This document shows positions 18,391-26,442 of a stretch of DNA of 64,000 nt, one piece after another. Positions within the stretch are counted from its first letter, which is position 1, and the number at the start of each line of letters is the position of its first letter. A program made the position numbers and the translations under genes. The stretch covers positions 4,840,880-4,904,879 of the forward strand of contig NZ_CP080997.1 of NCBI RefSeq assembly GCF_019645815.1, in the 5' to 3' direction. The notes below the pieces were generated by a model, which searched no databases, was not told where the DNA came from, and was given only the letters and a program-made list of their open reading frames with translations. Source of the DNA: Mycolicibacter heraklionensis. GTDB taxonomy: Bacteria; Actinomycetota; Actinomycetes; Mycobacteriales; Mycobacteriaceae.

Positions 18391-19281
18391 GTGCCGAACC
18401 GACGTCGACGCAGGCTCTCGACAACCATGAGCGCAGTCGCCGCCCTGGCGGTCGCGAGTCCGTTCGCAGTTGTCGCAGTATCCGAGCTGGTCGCCCACAA
18501 CAGCGCCCCCCAGCACCACGACTTCGTCGCGGCTTCGTCCGTGGCTGATCTCCCCGGTGAACTGATCACCGCCCTCACGCAGGGTCTGTCCCAGTTCGGG
18601 GTGAACCTTCCGCCGGTGCCGGGCTTCGGCAGCGGATCCGCCTCGACCGGGGCGTACCCCGGCCTGACGTCACCGGGCCTGGGCACCCCCGGCCTCACCG
18701 ACCCGTCCCTGGGCACGCCGGGCCTCACCTCGCCCGGGCTGGGTACACCGGGACTCACCTCGCCCGGGCTGGGCACGCCGGGACTCACCGACCCGTCGCT
18801 GACCACGCCGTCGCTGTCGACGCCGCCGCTGGGCACGCCCGGTGTGTCCACCACGTCCGGGCTGACCACGCCCGGCCTGACCACGCCGCCGTTGACCGAC
18901 TCGTCGCTGACGAGTCCCGGGTTGACCAGCCCCGGGTTGACCAGCCCCGGCCTGACCAGTCCCGGCCTCACCAGCCCGGGATTGACCAGCCCCGGCTTGA
19001 CCAGTCCGGACACCGGGCTGCTCGGGTCTGACGGTCTGCCGCTCACCTCGCCGGTGGGCCTGGACCCCGGCCTGGACGGCACCTACCCGATCCTCGGCGA
19101 CCCGTCCCTGGGCATGCCGGAGGAGAAGGGCGGGCTGGTCAGCGACCTGATGAGCGCCGCCAACCAGCTGGGCGCCGGGCAGGCCATCGACCTGCTCAAG
19201 GGTGTGGTGATCCCGTCCATCGCGCAGGCCGCGCAGGGCGCCGGACCGGCGGTCGCCGCCCCGGCCCCGCCGTTGCCGTAA
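18391..19281 (+). CDS. erp: Exported repetitive protein Erp (PirG)
   Basis: Erp is a secreted, surface-located protein needed for full growth in macrophages in pathogenic mycobacteria. The 296-residue product begins at GTG after GAGGAGA; an internal ATG at 18427 is a possible second start. The N-terminus has RRRRR and a hydrophobic signal segment. The central third (about residues 90-208) is built of PGLTS-like pentapeptides (PGLTSPGLGTPGLTDPSL). The C-terminal domain holds LVSDLMSAANQLGAGQAIDLLKG and ends in an Ala/Pro tail. The repeat number and sequence vary between species, as expected for Erp. It is followed by a strong hairpin terminator. Confidence 0.95.
   Translation: MPNRRRRRLSTTMSAVAALAVASPFAVVAVSELVAHNSAPQHHDFVAASSVADLPGELITALTQGLSQFGVNLPPVPGFGSGSASTGAYPGLTSPGLGTPGLTDPSLGTPGLTSPGLGTPGLTSPGLGTPGLTDPSLTTPSLSTPPLGTPGVSTTSGLTTPGLTTPPLTDSSLTSPGLTSPGLTSPGLTSPGLTSPGLTSPGLTSPDTGLLGSDGLPLTSPVGLDPGLDGTYPILGDPSLGMPEEKGGLVSDLMSAANQLGAGQAIDLLKGVVIPSIAQAAQGAGPAVAAPAPPLP
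18655..19015 (+). repeat. Degenerate PGLTS pentapeptide-coding repeat inside erp
   Basis: The DNA repeats a 15-base theme (CCC-GGG-TTG-ACC-AGC and variants). The last seven units (about 18913-19003) are nearly identical, while earlier units alternate GLTSP, GLGTP and GLTDP. This is the variable central domain of Erp, and its unit count is a likely source of strain-to-strain length differences. Confidence 0.85.
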
Positions 19282-19309
19282 CAGGACAAACAGCGGAGCT
19301 GTTCCGCCC

Positions 19310-19367
19310 AACGGCACCGCAGAGTCAGCCCGCACCGGCGGGCACCGGAAGACTCTGCGGTGCCGTT
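19310..19367. terminator. Strong hairpin terminator after erp
   Basis: Exact 17-bp arms (19310-19326 and 19351-19367; AACGGCACCGCAGAGTC and its complement) enclose a loop that itself can form a small GC hairpin. It lies 29 bp after the erp stop and separates erp from the next gene. No U-tract is present. Confidence 0.75.
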
Positions 19368-19448
19368 AACAATGTCCTGGTCCCGGCCGACGCCGGCGGG
19401 CGCGTGTCGCATCACCAACAACACGTGACACATACGTAACATCAGCAC

Positions 19449-21206
19449 GTGCCAACCCGTCGTCGTCCCCCGCCGACGATCAAGCTGACCGCGTCTCTCG
19501 CGACCCTGCTGATCCTGCCGTGGGCGTTGAACTCCGGGGCGGGCCCCAAGTCGGCCGGCATTTCGGAGGCAACGCCCAACGCCGCCGCGACCAAGCTGAA
19601 CCAGCAGCCGCTGCCGGATCTGGAACCGGGCGACACCGTCCGCGAGATCAGCCAGGACGAACCGTTCACCATGGTTGCGCTCACCGGCGCCGACCTGAGC
19701 GGCACGTCGGCACGGATCCGCGCCAAGCGCGCCGACGGGTCCTGGGGCCCGTGGTATGCGACCGCGCACGAGTCCAAGCAGCAGACCCCGGGTCCCCGGC
19801 CGGCCGATGCGCCGGCTCCCGGGCCGGACGGGACCGAGCCGGTGTTCGTCGGCCGAACCACGGCCGTGCAGATCGCGGTGACCAGGACCGCTCCGAACGC
19901 TCCCGGCAACCCGGCTCAGCCCAAAACCCCGGCCAAATCCAAGGGCAAGCCCAGGGCCGACGGGCCGGCCACGACGAAAGGCCCGGCCAAGCCGGAGGCG
20001 GCCCCGAAGAAGTCCGCCCCGGGAGATCTCGGCTACCTGCCGGCCACCGCCGCGCAACCCTTTGCCCAGAACATCTCCGCGGTGCTGATCACACCGCCGA
20101 AGGCTCCCGCCGATTCGCAGTGGCAACCGCCGAAGGCCGTGCTGGGCCCGGGTCAGCCACCCAACATCATCCCGCGCAGCCACTGGGGCGCGGGCGCCTA
20201 CGGCCGGTGCGGCAAACCCGTCGAGAGCGGCCCGGTCCACGCGGCCGTGGTGCACCACACCGCAGGCTCCAACGACTACGCCCCCGAAGACTCCGCGGAG
20301 ATCATCCGGGCGATTTACGCCTACCACACCCGCACCCTGGGCTGGTGCGACATCGGCTACAACGCGCTGGTGGACAAGTACGGCCAGGTTTTCGAGGGCC
20401 GGGCCGGCGGCCTCGCCCGGGGCATCATGGGCAGCCACGCGGGCGGATTCAACAGCAACACCTGGGGGGTGTCCATGATCGGCACCTTCGACGACGCGCC
20501 TCCCCCGCCGATCCAACTCGAGACGGTCGGCCGGTTGTTGGGCTGGCGACTCGGGCTGGACCGCACCGATCCACGCGGCATCGCGCAGCTGACCTCCGCC
20601 GGCGGCTCGTTCACCCACTATCCGCGGGGGGCGTCGCTGACGCTGCCCTCGATCATCGGCCACCGCGACCTCGATGCGACGGAGTGCCCCGGCGAACAGG
20701 GATATATCGCGCTCAACGAGATTCGGGAGATCGCCTCCCGGTTCAACGAACCGCCCGGGCCGGAAGACCTCGCCCGGGTGATGGAGGGCGGCGCCATCCA
20801 CACCCGCTGGCTGGAAATGGGCGGCATGGATGGCGTGCTCGGCGCCCCCACGTCGCCGGAGGCGATCGGCGAGGGTTCCACCAAGTACGCCACCTTCGAG
20901 CACGGCGCGGTGTACTGGTCGCCGGAGACCGGCGCGCAGCCGATCACCGGGGCCATCTACGACGCCTGGGCGTCGCTGGGTTACGAACGTGGCGTGCTCG
21001 GGCTGCCGACCAGCGCCGAACTCGCCGAACCGGAGTGGGTGGGCCAGAACTTCCAGCACGGCACCCTGAACTACAACCGGGCCAGCGCGAGGGTGATCCG
21101 CGTCGTCGACGGCAATGCCGAAGAGCTGCCCCCGCCGCCCCCGGAGGGCCCGCCGGTGCAGCTCGAGCGCTTCTCGCGGGTGATCGATCCGTTCGCGGTC
21201 GGTTAG
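19449..21206 (+). CDS. Secreted peptidoglycan-recognition amidase with LGFP repeats (Rv3811 homologue)
   Basis: The 585-residue exported protein has a signal-like N-terminus (TIKLTASLATLLILPWALNSGAG), a Pro/Lys/Ala-rich linker (about 155-225), an N-acetylmuramoyl-L-alanine amidase/PGRP domain (about 235-435) and a C-terminal domain with LGFP repeats. The amidase domain shows RSHWGAGAYGRCGKP, VVHHTAGSNDY (zinc His), WCDIGYNALVDKYGQVFEGR, HAGGFNSNTWGVSMIG and GHRDLDATECPGE. LGFP repeats (DGVLGAPTSPE, RGVLGLPTSAE) are typical of actinobacterial wall-anchored enzymes. A TAACAT box (19437-19442) six bases before GTG points to a leaderless start. A role in wall remodelling is inferred from the domains. 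Confidence 0.9.
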   Translation: MPTRRRPPPTIKLTASLATLLILPWALNSGAGPKSAGISEATPNAAATKLNQQPLPDLEPGDTVREISQDEPFTMVALTGADLSGTSARIRAKRADGSWGPWYATAHESKQQTPGPRPADAPAPGPDGTEPVFVGRTTAVQIAVTRTAPNAPGNPAQPKTPAKSKGKPRADGPATTKGPAKPEAAPKKSAPGDLGYLPATAAQPFAQNISAVLITPPKAPADSQWQPPKAVLGPGQPPNIIPRSHWGAGAYGRCGKPVESGPVHAAVVHHTAGSNDYAPEDSAEIIRAIYAYHTRTLGWCDIGYNALVDKYGQVFEGRAGGLARGIMGSHAGGFNSNTWGVSMIGTFDDAPPPPIQLETVGRLLGWRLGLDRTDPRGIAQLTSAGGSFTHYPRGASLTLPSIIGHRDLDATECPGEQGYIALNEIREIASRFNEPPGPEDLARVMEGGAIHTRWLEMGGMDGVLGAPTSPEAIGEGSTKYATFEHGAVYWSPETGAQPITGAIYDAWASLGYERGVLGLPTSAELAEPEWVGQNFQHGTLNYNRASARVIRVVDGNAEELPPPPPEGPPVQLERFSRVIDPFAVG

Positions 21207-21215
21207 CCCGCAGAA

Positions 21216-22046
21216 TCAACGCAGAAAAATCCGCTCCAGCACTCGCGCCAGGCCGTCGTCGGTGTTGGGTGTGGTGATCTCGGCGGCCGCCGCCAGCACC
21301 TCGGGGTGGGCGTTGCCCATCGCCACGCCGTGTCCCGCACGCACCAGCATCGGCAGGTCGTTGGGCATATCCCCGAACGCCACCACCTGCTCGATGCCGA
21401 TCCCCAGCGGCGCGATCAGCTCCTCGATGCCGCTGGCCTTGGTGATACCCGCCGGCACCACCTCGATCAGCCCGTGGTTGGTGGAGTAGGTGAGCTCGGC
21501 CGCGGTTCCGATGTGGGCCTGCAGCTGCGCCGCCATGTCGGCGCTGGCTGCCCCCGTCTTGCGGATCAGCAGCTTGATCGCCGGTTGGGACAGCAGGTCT
21601 TCGAGGGACACCTCGGTGTTGTCCGGGTTGAGCCAGGCGTGCTCGTAGCCCGGTGAGCTGACGAACTGCGGGGTGGCCGCGTCGTGCGCGCTCTCGCCGA
21701 TGCGCTCCACCGCCAGGCCCGCCCCCGGGATGACGCGGCCGACGACCTCGGCCAACTTGACCAGACTGTCGGCCGAGAGCGTCCGCGCCGAGATCACTCG
21801 GTCGGTGGCTGGGTCGTAGAGCACCGCCCCGTTGGCACAGACCGCCATCGGGGCGAAGCCGAGCGCGTCGACCACCGGCGCGATCCACCGCGGCGGACGT
21901 CCGGTCGCCAGCACGAAGCGCACGCCGGAGTCCACGGCCGCGTGCACCGCGGCCCGGGTTCGCGCGGTGATGTTCTCGGTGTCGTCGAGCAGGGTGCCGT
22001 CGACGTCGCTGGCGATCAGCGCGGGAGGTCCGCTGTGCGGCTGCAT
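21216..22046 (-). CDS. HAD-superfamily (Cof-type) phosphatase (Rv3813c homologue)
   Basis: This 276-residue hydrolase has all HAD motifs: DVDGTLLDD (nucleophile and acid Asp), LATGRPP (motif II), a Lys in IKLLIRK or GITKASG (motif III), and FGDMPNDLPML (motif IV). The C2-type cap in the middle places it in the Cof/IIB group, which acts on sugar phosphates and similar small substrates; the substrate is unknown. Its ATG overlaps the stop of the upstream acyltransferase by one base (TGATG), so the two are probably translated together. Confidence 0.88.
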   Translation of the reverse strand: MQPHSGPPALIASDVDGTLLDDTENITARTRAAVHAAVDSGVRFVLATGRPPRWIAPVVDALGFAPMAVCANGAVLYDPATDRVISARTLSADSLVKLAEVVGRVIPGAGLAVERIGESAHDAATPQFVSSPGYEHAWLNPDNTEVSLEDLLSQPAIKLLIRKTGAASADMAAQLQAHIGTAAELTYSTNHGLIEVVPAGITKASGIEELIAPLGIGIEQVVAFGDMPNDLPMLVRAGHGVAMGNAHPEVLAAAAEITTPNTDDGLARVLERIFLR

Positions 22047-22852
22047 CAGCGCGAACTCCGCCCGGCCAGCGCCCGCCGCAGCCGTCCGCCCTGTGCCTGC
22101 GCCTGTGCCTGCTCCATACGTTTGCGCTCACGCTCGGCCAACTCGGCTGCGCGCATCTCCAAGGCTTCGGCCATGGTGGGCGCGCCGCCGCCCAGCCGGC
22201 GCGGCACCCAGTGCGCCCCCGCCGGGTGCGGGTACTCCAGTTGCGCCTCTTCGAGCATCGCCGCCATCGTGTTCCTCAGCTCGGCGGTGGTCGCCGCCAC
22301 GTCAGCGGACGCAGCCATCGGCTCGCCGATCTTCGCCAGCACCGGAATATTGTTGCGCCACAAATGCTTCGGATGGTCCTTCGTCCAGACCCGGTGGATT
22401 CCCCAGACGATCACCGGGATCAGCGGAACACCCGCGGCATGGGCCATCCGGGCCGCGCCCGTCTTGAACTCCCGCAGCTCGAAGCTGCGGCTGATGGTGG
22501 CCTCGGGATTGAGGCCGACCAACTCGCCCTGCCGCAACCGCTGCACCGCCTCGTCGTAGGCGCCGGCTCCGGCGGAGCGATCGACCGGGATCAACTTGAC
22601 GTGCTTGATCACATAGTTGACCACCGGGACCTCGGTCATTTCGGCCTTGATCATGAACCGCAGCCGGCGGCGGCGGCGCAAGGCCGCCAGCGAGGCCGGA
22701 TACCAGTCCAGGTAGCTGGTGTGGTTGAGGGTGAGCACCGCCCCGCCACGTTCGGGAATGTTCTCCAGGCCGTCGATGGTCACCTGCGGCCCGTTGGCGT
22801 TCACCAGCCGCGGGACCACGATCTCCAGCGCCCGGAAGAAGGGTTCGGCCAT
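22046..22852 (-). CDS. PlsC-type 1-acyl-glycerol-3-phosphate acyltransferase family protein (Rv3814c homologue)
   Basis: The 268-residue protein has the acyltransferase catalytic HX4D motif (NHTSYLD), a KAEMTEVPVVNYVIK region, the glycerol-phosphate-binding-like PEATISRSFELREFKTGAARMA, and VPLIPVIVWG. The C-terminus is Ala/Glu/Arg-rich and probably helical. It is the last of three tandem paralogues and is closely related to the two upstream. Substrates are not defined; phospholipid or glycolipid acylation is inferred from family. Confidence 0.88.
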   Translation of the reverse strand: MAEPFFRALEIVVPRLVNANGPQVTIDGLENIPERGGAVLTLNHTSYLDWYPASLAALRRRRRLRFMIKAEMTEVPVVNYVIKHVKLIPVDRSAGAGAYDEAVQRLRQGELVGLNPEATISRSFELREFKTGAARMAHAAGVPLIPVIVWGIHRVWTKDHPKHLWRNNIPVLAKIGEPMAASADVAATTAELRNTMAAMLEEAQLEYPHPAGAHWVPRRLGGGAPTMAEALEMRAAELAERERKRMEQAQAQAQGGRLRRALAGRSSR

Positions 22853-22858
22853 GGTTTA

Positions 22859-23632
22859 CTACTCCGTGCTCGATGCATCCGGTCGGCCCCGGCCCGCCCC
22901 TTTGCGCATCCGTTCCGCCAGCTCCTGCTCTTCGGCAACCCTAGCCTCGTCGGGGGTGGGTGCGCCGCCGCCGAGTCGTCGGGGCACCCAGAATTGACCG
23001 GGGGGATGCGGATAGTCCTGCTGCACCTGAGCCAGCATCGGCGCCATGCGCTCGCGCAACCGGGCGCTGAGCGCGGCGGCGTCACCGGACGGGGCCAGCG
23101 GTTCCCCCGCCAGGACGGTGATCGGAATCTTGCTGCGGATCAGCTTCCCTCTCGGATGGTCTTTGGTCCACAGCCGCTGCGCCCCCCAGACGATCAGCGG
23201 GACAATCGGCACCTGCGCATCGAGGGCCATCCGGGCCGCCCCGGACTTGAATTCCTTGAGCTCGAAGCTGCGGCTGATGGTGGCCTCCGGGTAGACGCCC
23301 ACCACCTCACCCGAACGCAGTGCGTCCACCGCGTTCCGGTAGGCGTCGGCCCCGTCGCCGCGGTCCACCGGGATGGTGCCGGTGTGGCGGATCAGAAAGT
23401 TCACCACCCGCACCTGCTGCATTTCGGCTTTGATCATGAACCGCATCCGGCGGCCCCGCCGGTATACCGCCAGCGCCGCGGGCAGAAAGTCCACGTAGCC
23501 GGTGTGATTGATCGCGATCACCGCACCACCGTCGGTCGGGATGCGTTCCAAGCCGAGGTAGTCGATCTGGGCGCCGGCGATCTTCACCGCGCTCAGCGCC
23601 GTGAGCTCCAACGCTCGGAAAACCGGCTGCAT
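22859..23632 (-). CDS. PlsC-type acyltransferase family protein (Rv3815c homologue)
   Basis: The 257-residue product has the same architecture as its neighbours: NHTGYVDF (HX4D), MIKAEMQQVRVVNFLIRHTGTIPVDRG, PEATISRSFELKEFKSGAARMA and VPIVPLIVWGAQRLWTKDHP. The ATG at 23632 was chosen because it aligns with its paralogues and lies 7 bp after the preceding stop; the open frame extends 77 codons further but only as a shadow of the upstream gene. The C-terminal tail is charged and contains FWVPRRLGGGAPTPDEA, shared by all three paralogues. Confidence 0.87.
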   Translation of the reverse strand: MQPVFRALELTALSAVKIAGAQIDYLGLERIPTDGGAVIAINHTGYVDFLPAALAVYRRGRRMRFMIKAEMQQVRVVNFLIRHTGTIPVDRGDGADAYRNAVDALRSGEVVGVYPEATISRSFELKEFKSGAARMALDAQVPIVPLIVWGAQRLWTKDHPRGKLIRSKIPITVLAGEPLAPSGDAAALSARLRERMAPMLAQVQQDYPHPPGQFWVPRRLGGGAPTPDEARVAEEQELAERMRKGAGRGRPDASSTE

Positions 23633-23639
23633 GCCAGCC

Positions 23640-24431
23640 CTACTCCGCGGTGCCCGTCGGGCTCGGCGGCTGCTTCTGACGGGCTGCCCGCTCCTCGGCC
23701 TTGCGTGCCGCTTCGGCGGCGTCGAGCTCAAGCGCCTCGGCGGGGGTGGGGGCGCTTCCGCCCAGGCTCCGCGGCACCCAGAAGGCGCCCGCGGGATGGT
23801 CGTCGGGATAGGAGTCCTGCGCCTGCTCGAGCAGGTGCTGCATGCGGGTCTGCAGCAGGGCACGCAATTCCTCGACCGGAAGCGTGGGCGGTATCGGCTC
23901 GCCGATCGTCACCGTGACCGGCACTTTGGTCCGGCCCAGCCGCTTTGGGTGGTCCTTGGTCCAGAGCCGCTGGGCGCCCCACACGATGTGCGGGATGATC
24001 GGCACCTGGGCCTCGACCGCCATCCGCGCGGCGCCGCTCTTGAATTCCTTGAGCTCGAAGCTGCGGCTGATGGTCGCCTCCGGGTAGACCCCGACCAGTT
24101 CCCCGGCCTTCAGGTTGGAGACCGCGGCGGCATAGGACTCCGCGCCCTGGCTGCGATCCACCGCGATGTGCTTGCAGCCGCGCATGATCGGCCCGGTGAA
24201 CCGGTTGTCGAACGTCTCCTTCTTGGCCATGAAGCGCACCCAGCGCCGTGGTTTCGCGTCGTAGGAGGCCACTCCGGCGAACAGGAAGTCGAAGTAGCCG
24301 GTGTGGTTGATCGCGACCACCGCGCCACCGGTGGCGGGAATGTGCTCCCGGCCGGTGACGATGATCTTCAAGCCCTCATAGCGCCACAGCGTTCGCGCAG
24401 CGGCAGCGACACCGCCGTACCAAGCCTCCAC
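23640..24431 (-). CDS. PlsC-type acyltransferase family protein (Rv3816c homologue)
   Basis: This is the first of the three tandem acyltransferases (263 residues). It has NHTGYFDF (HX4D), RFMAKKETFDN, PEATISRSFELKEFKSGAARMA and a C-terminal FWVPRSLGGSAPTPAEALELDA followed by a charged helix. GTG at 24431 is chosen because a TAGGCT box (24440-24445) lies 8 bases before it, which implies a leaderless transcript; a TTG at 24440 would overlap that box. The cluster with the HAD phosphatase suggests a lipid acyl-transfer and dephosphorylation unit; this is inference. Confidence 0.87.
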   Translation of the reverse strand: MEAWYGGVAAAARTLWRYEGLKIIVTGREHIPATGGAVVAINHTGYFDFLFAGVASYDAKPRRWVRFMAKKETFDNRFTGPIMRGCKHIAVDRSQGAESYAAAVSNLKAGELVGVYPEATISRSFELKEFKSGAARMAVEAQVPIIPHIVWGAQRLWTKDHPKRLGRTKVPVTVTIGEPIPPTLPVEELRALLQTRMQHLLEQAQDSYPDDHPAGAFWVPRSLGGSAPTPAEALELDAAEAARKAEERAARQKQPPSPTGTAE

Positions 24432-24439
24432 AGCGCTCA

Positions 24440-24477
24440 AGCCTAGGCGATGCGGCCGGGCGCGCCGCCGGTAAGCT
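24440..24477. promoter_or_regulatory. Back-to-back -10 boxes of a divergent promoter
   Basis: TAGGCT on the minus strand (24440-24445) serves the acyltransferase cluster and TAAGCT on the plus strand (24472-24477) serves the metallo-beta-lactamase/Rieske gene, whose GGGAGAAGG ribosome binding site follows about 25 bases later. The two boxes face apart with 26 bp between them. Confidence 0.5.
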
Positions 24478-24514
24478 CGGATGGGAGCTCGTTCAGCGTC
24501 GGGAGAAGGTACAC

Positions 24515-26089
24515 GTGCAGGTCACCAGTGTCGGGCACGCCGGCTTCCGGATCGAGACCACCGCGGGCAGCATCCTGTGCGACCCGTGGGTGAATCCGGC
24601 CTACTTCGCGTCGTGGTTCCCGTTCCCGGACAATTCGTCGCTGAACTGGGATGCGCTCGGCGACTGCGACTACCTCTACATCTCGCACCTGCACCACGAC
24701 CATTTCGACCCGCAGCACCTAGCCGACCACGTCAACAAGGACGCGGTGGTGCTGCTGCCCGACTATCCGGTGCCCGACCTGCGCCGGGAGCTCGAAGCGC
24801 TGGGCTTTCACCGGTTCTTCGAGACCACCGACTCGGTGCGACACACGGTGCACGGTCCCAAGGGCGATCTGGACGTGATGATCATCGCGCTGCGCGCCCC
24901 GGCCGACGGCCCGATCGGCGACTCCGGGCTGGTGGTCTCCGACGGTGTGACGACCCTTTTCAATATGAACGACTCCCGTCCGATCGACCTGGACGTGCTG
25001 AAAGCCTTCGATTCGATCGACGTGCACCTGCTGCAGTACTCCGGGGCGATCTGGTACCCGATGGTCTACGACATGCCGGCCCGGGCCAAGGAGGCATTCG
25101 GCACCCAGAAACGCCAGCGGCAGATGGACCGCGCCCGCCAGTACGTCGCCCACGTCGGGGCACCGTGGGTGGTGCCGTCCGCGGGTCCGCCGTGCTTTCT
25201 GGATTCCGAGCTGCGTTACCTCAACGACGATCACGGCGATCCGGCCAACATCTTCCCCGACGAGATGGTGTTCTTGGACCAGCTACGCCGCAACGGTCAC
25301 CACGGCGGGTTGCTGATGATTCCAGGAAGCACCGCGAGTTTCACCGGAGCACAGCTGGATTCGCTGACCCACCCGCTGGACGACGCCGATGTCGAGGCCA
25401 TCTTCACCACCGGCAAGGCGGACTACATCGCCGCTTACGCCGATCGGATGGCGCCGGTGCTGGCCGCCGAGAAGGCATCCTGGGCGCCGGCGGCCGGGCC
25501 GGCGATGCTCGAATCGCTACGCGCACTGTTCGAGCCGATCATGGCCCGCAGCAACGAGATCTGCGACGGCATCGGCTATCCGGTCGAGCTGGTGTTGGAC
25601 GGGCGGGATCACCGCGGGGGAGCGCACACCGAGACGGTGGTGCTGGACTTCCCCAAACGCATGGTGCGCGAGCCGATTCCCGGTGAGAAGTTCCGTTACG
25701 GCTTCGGCATTCCGCCCGAGCTGGTGCGGACCGTGCTGCGCGACGGAGAACCGGACTGGGTCAACACCATCTTCTTGTCCACCCGGTTCACCGCGTGGCG
25801 GGTCGGCGGTTACAACGAGTACCTCTACACCTTCTTCAAGTGCCTCACCGAGGACCGGATCGTCTACGCCGAAGGCTGGTTCGGCGAGAGCCACGACGAC
25901 TCGGCCACCATCACACTGGGCGACTGGCAGATTCAGCGTCGCTGCCCCCACATGAAGGCCGACCTGTCCAAGTTCGGAGTGGTCGAGGGCGACACCCTGA
26001 TCTGCAACCAGCACGGCTGGGAATGGGATCTCAAGACCGGTCGCTGCCTGACCGCCAAGGGCCACGAATTGCGCTGCGAGAAGCTGTGA
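24515..26089 (+). CDS. Metallo-beta-lactamase-fold plus Rieske [2Fe-2S] protein (Rv3818 homologue)
   Basis: This 524-residue cytoplasmic protein has an N-terminal metallo-beta-lactamase-fold domain with the metal motif SHLHHDHFD (about residues 58-66) and a later HHGG segment, and a C-terminal Rieske domain with CPH and, 18 residues on, CNQHGWEWD, giving the C-x-H...C-x2-H ligand set for a [2Fe-2S] cluster. Related MBL/Rieske combinations occur in CMP-sialic-acid hydroxylase-like and UlaG-like proteins. The reaction is unknown. GTG follows a good GGGAGAAGG site. The last bases overlap the start of the small downstream gene by 4 bp, suggesting the two products work together. Confidence 0.85.
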   Translation: MQVTSVGHAGFRIETTAGSILCDPWVNPAYFASWFPFPDNSSLNWDALGDCDYLYISHLHHDHFDPQHLADHVNKDAVVLLPDYPVPDLRRELEALGFHRFFETTDSVRHTVHGPKGDLDVMIIALRAPADGPIGDSGLVVSDGVTTLFNMNDSRPIDLDVLKAFDSIDVHLLQYSGAIWYPMVYDMPARAKEAFGTQKRQRQMDRARQYVAHVGAPWVVPSAGPPCFLDSELRYLNDDHGDPANIFPDEMVFLDQLRRNGHHGGLLMIPGSTASFTGAQLDSLTHPLDDADVEAIFTTGKADYIAAYADRMAPVLAAEKASWAPAAGPAMLESLRALFEPIMARSNEICDGIGYPVELVLDGRDHRGGAHTETVVLDFPKRMVREPIPGEKFRYGFGIPPELVRTVLRDGEPDWVNTIFLSTRFTAWRVGGYNEYLYTFFKCLTEDRIVYAEGWFGESHDDSATITLGDWQIQRRCPHMKADLSKFGVVEGDTLICNQHGWEWDLKTGRCLTAKGHELRCEKL

Positions 26090-26424
26090 CCGGCGGCTCC
26101 TACGACGACGGATTGGTCGTCCTGGACAGCCAGGCGATCACGTTGCGCCGCTACCACTTCCCCTCCGGTACCGCGAAGGTGATCCCGCTGTCGGCAGTCC
26201 GCGGCTACCGCGCTGAGCCGCTGGGCATGCTGACCCACCGATTCCGGATCTGGGGCAGCTCGGATCTGCGGCGCTGGCTGCCGCTGGATATCAGCCGGCC
26301 GATGCGCTCCACCCTGATCACCCTGGAGCTGCACGGCGACCCGTGGCCGCACCCGGCGTTCACCCCGGCGGACCCGGAGACCTTCCGGGCGTTGCTCGAC
26401 GAGCTGTTGGCCGCCCAGCGGTAA
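26086..26424 (+). CDS. Conserved small protein translationally coupled to the MBL/Rieske gene (Rv3819 homologue)
   Basis: GTG at 26086 lies in a GTGA overlap with the preceding stop. The 112-residue product is a compact, soluble, beta-rich protein (LVVLDSQAITLRRYHFPSG, IPLSAVRGYRAEP, LTHRFRIWGSSDLRRWLPLD) with a C-terminal helix. It resembles a small PH-like fold, but I cannot name a function. Conservation of the pair and the tight overlap suggest that it assists the redox protein upstream. Confidence 0.8.
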   Translation: MTGGSYDDGLVVLDSQAITLRRYHFPSGTAKVIPLSAVRGYRAEPLGMLTHRFRIWGSSDLRRWLPLDISRPMRSTLITLELHGDPWPHPAFTPADPETFRALLDELLAAQR

Positions 26425-26442
26425 TTGCCGCCCGGTGTGCGC

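Noticed and set aside
18655..19015. CRISPR array
   Set aside because: The repeats are in-frame pentapeptide codons of Erp without unique spacers. No CRISPR array or cas gene was seen anywhere in the window.
19083..21059. Long minus-strand open frame (658 codons) opposite the LGFP amidase gene
   Set aside because: It is an antisense shadow of a high-GC gene: His/Arg/Gly-rich without domains, while the plus strand has clear amidase motifs. The same holds for long plus-strand frames at 392-2140, 5474-7819, 11068-13875, 15288-17012, 29864-31507, 42188-44203 and 55605-57218.
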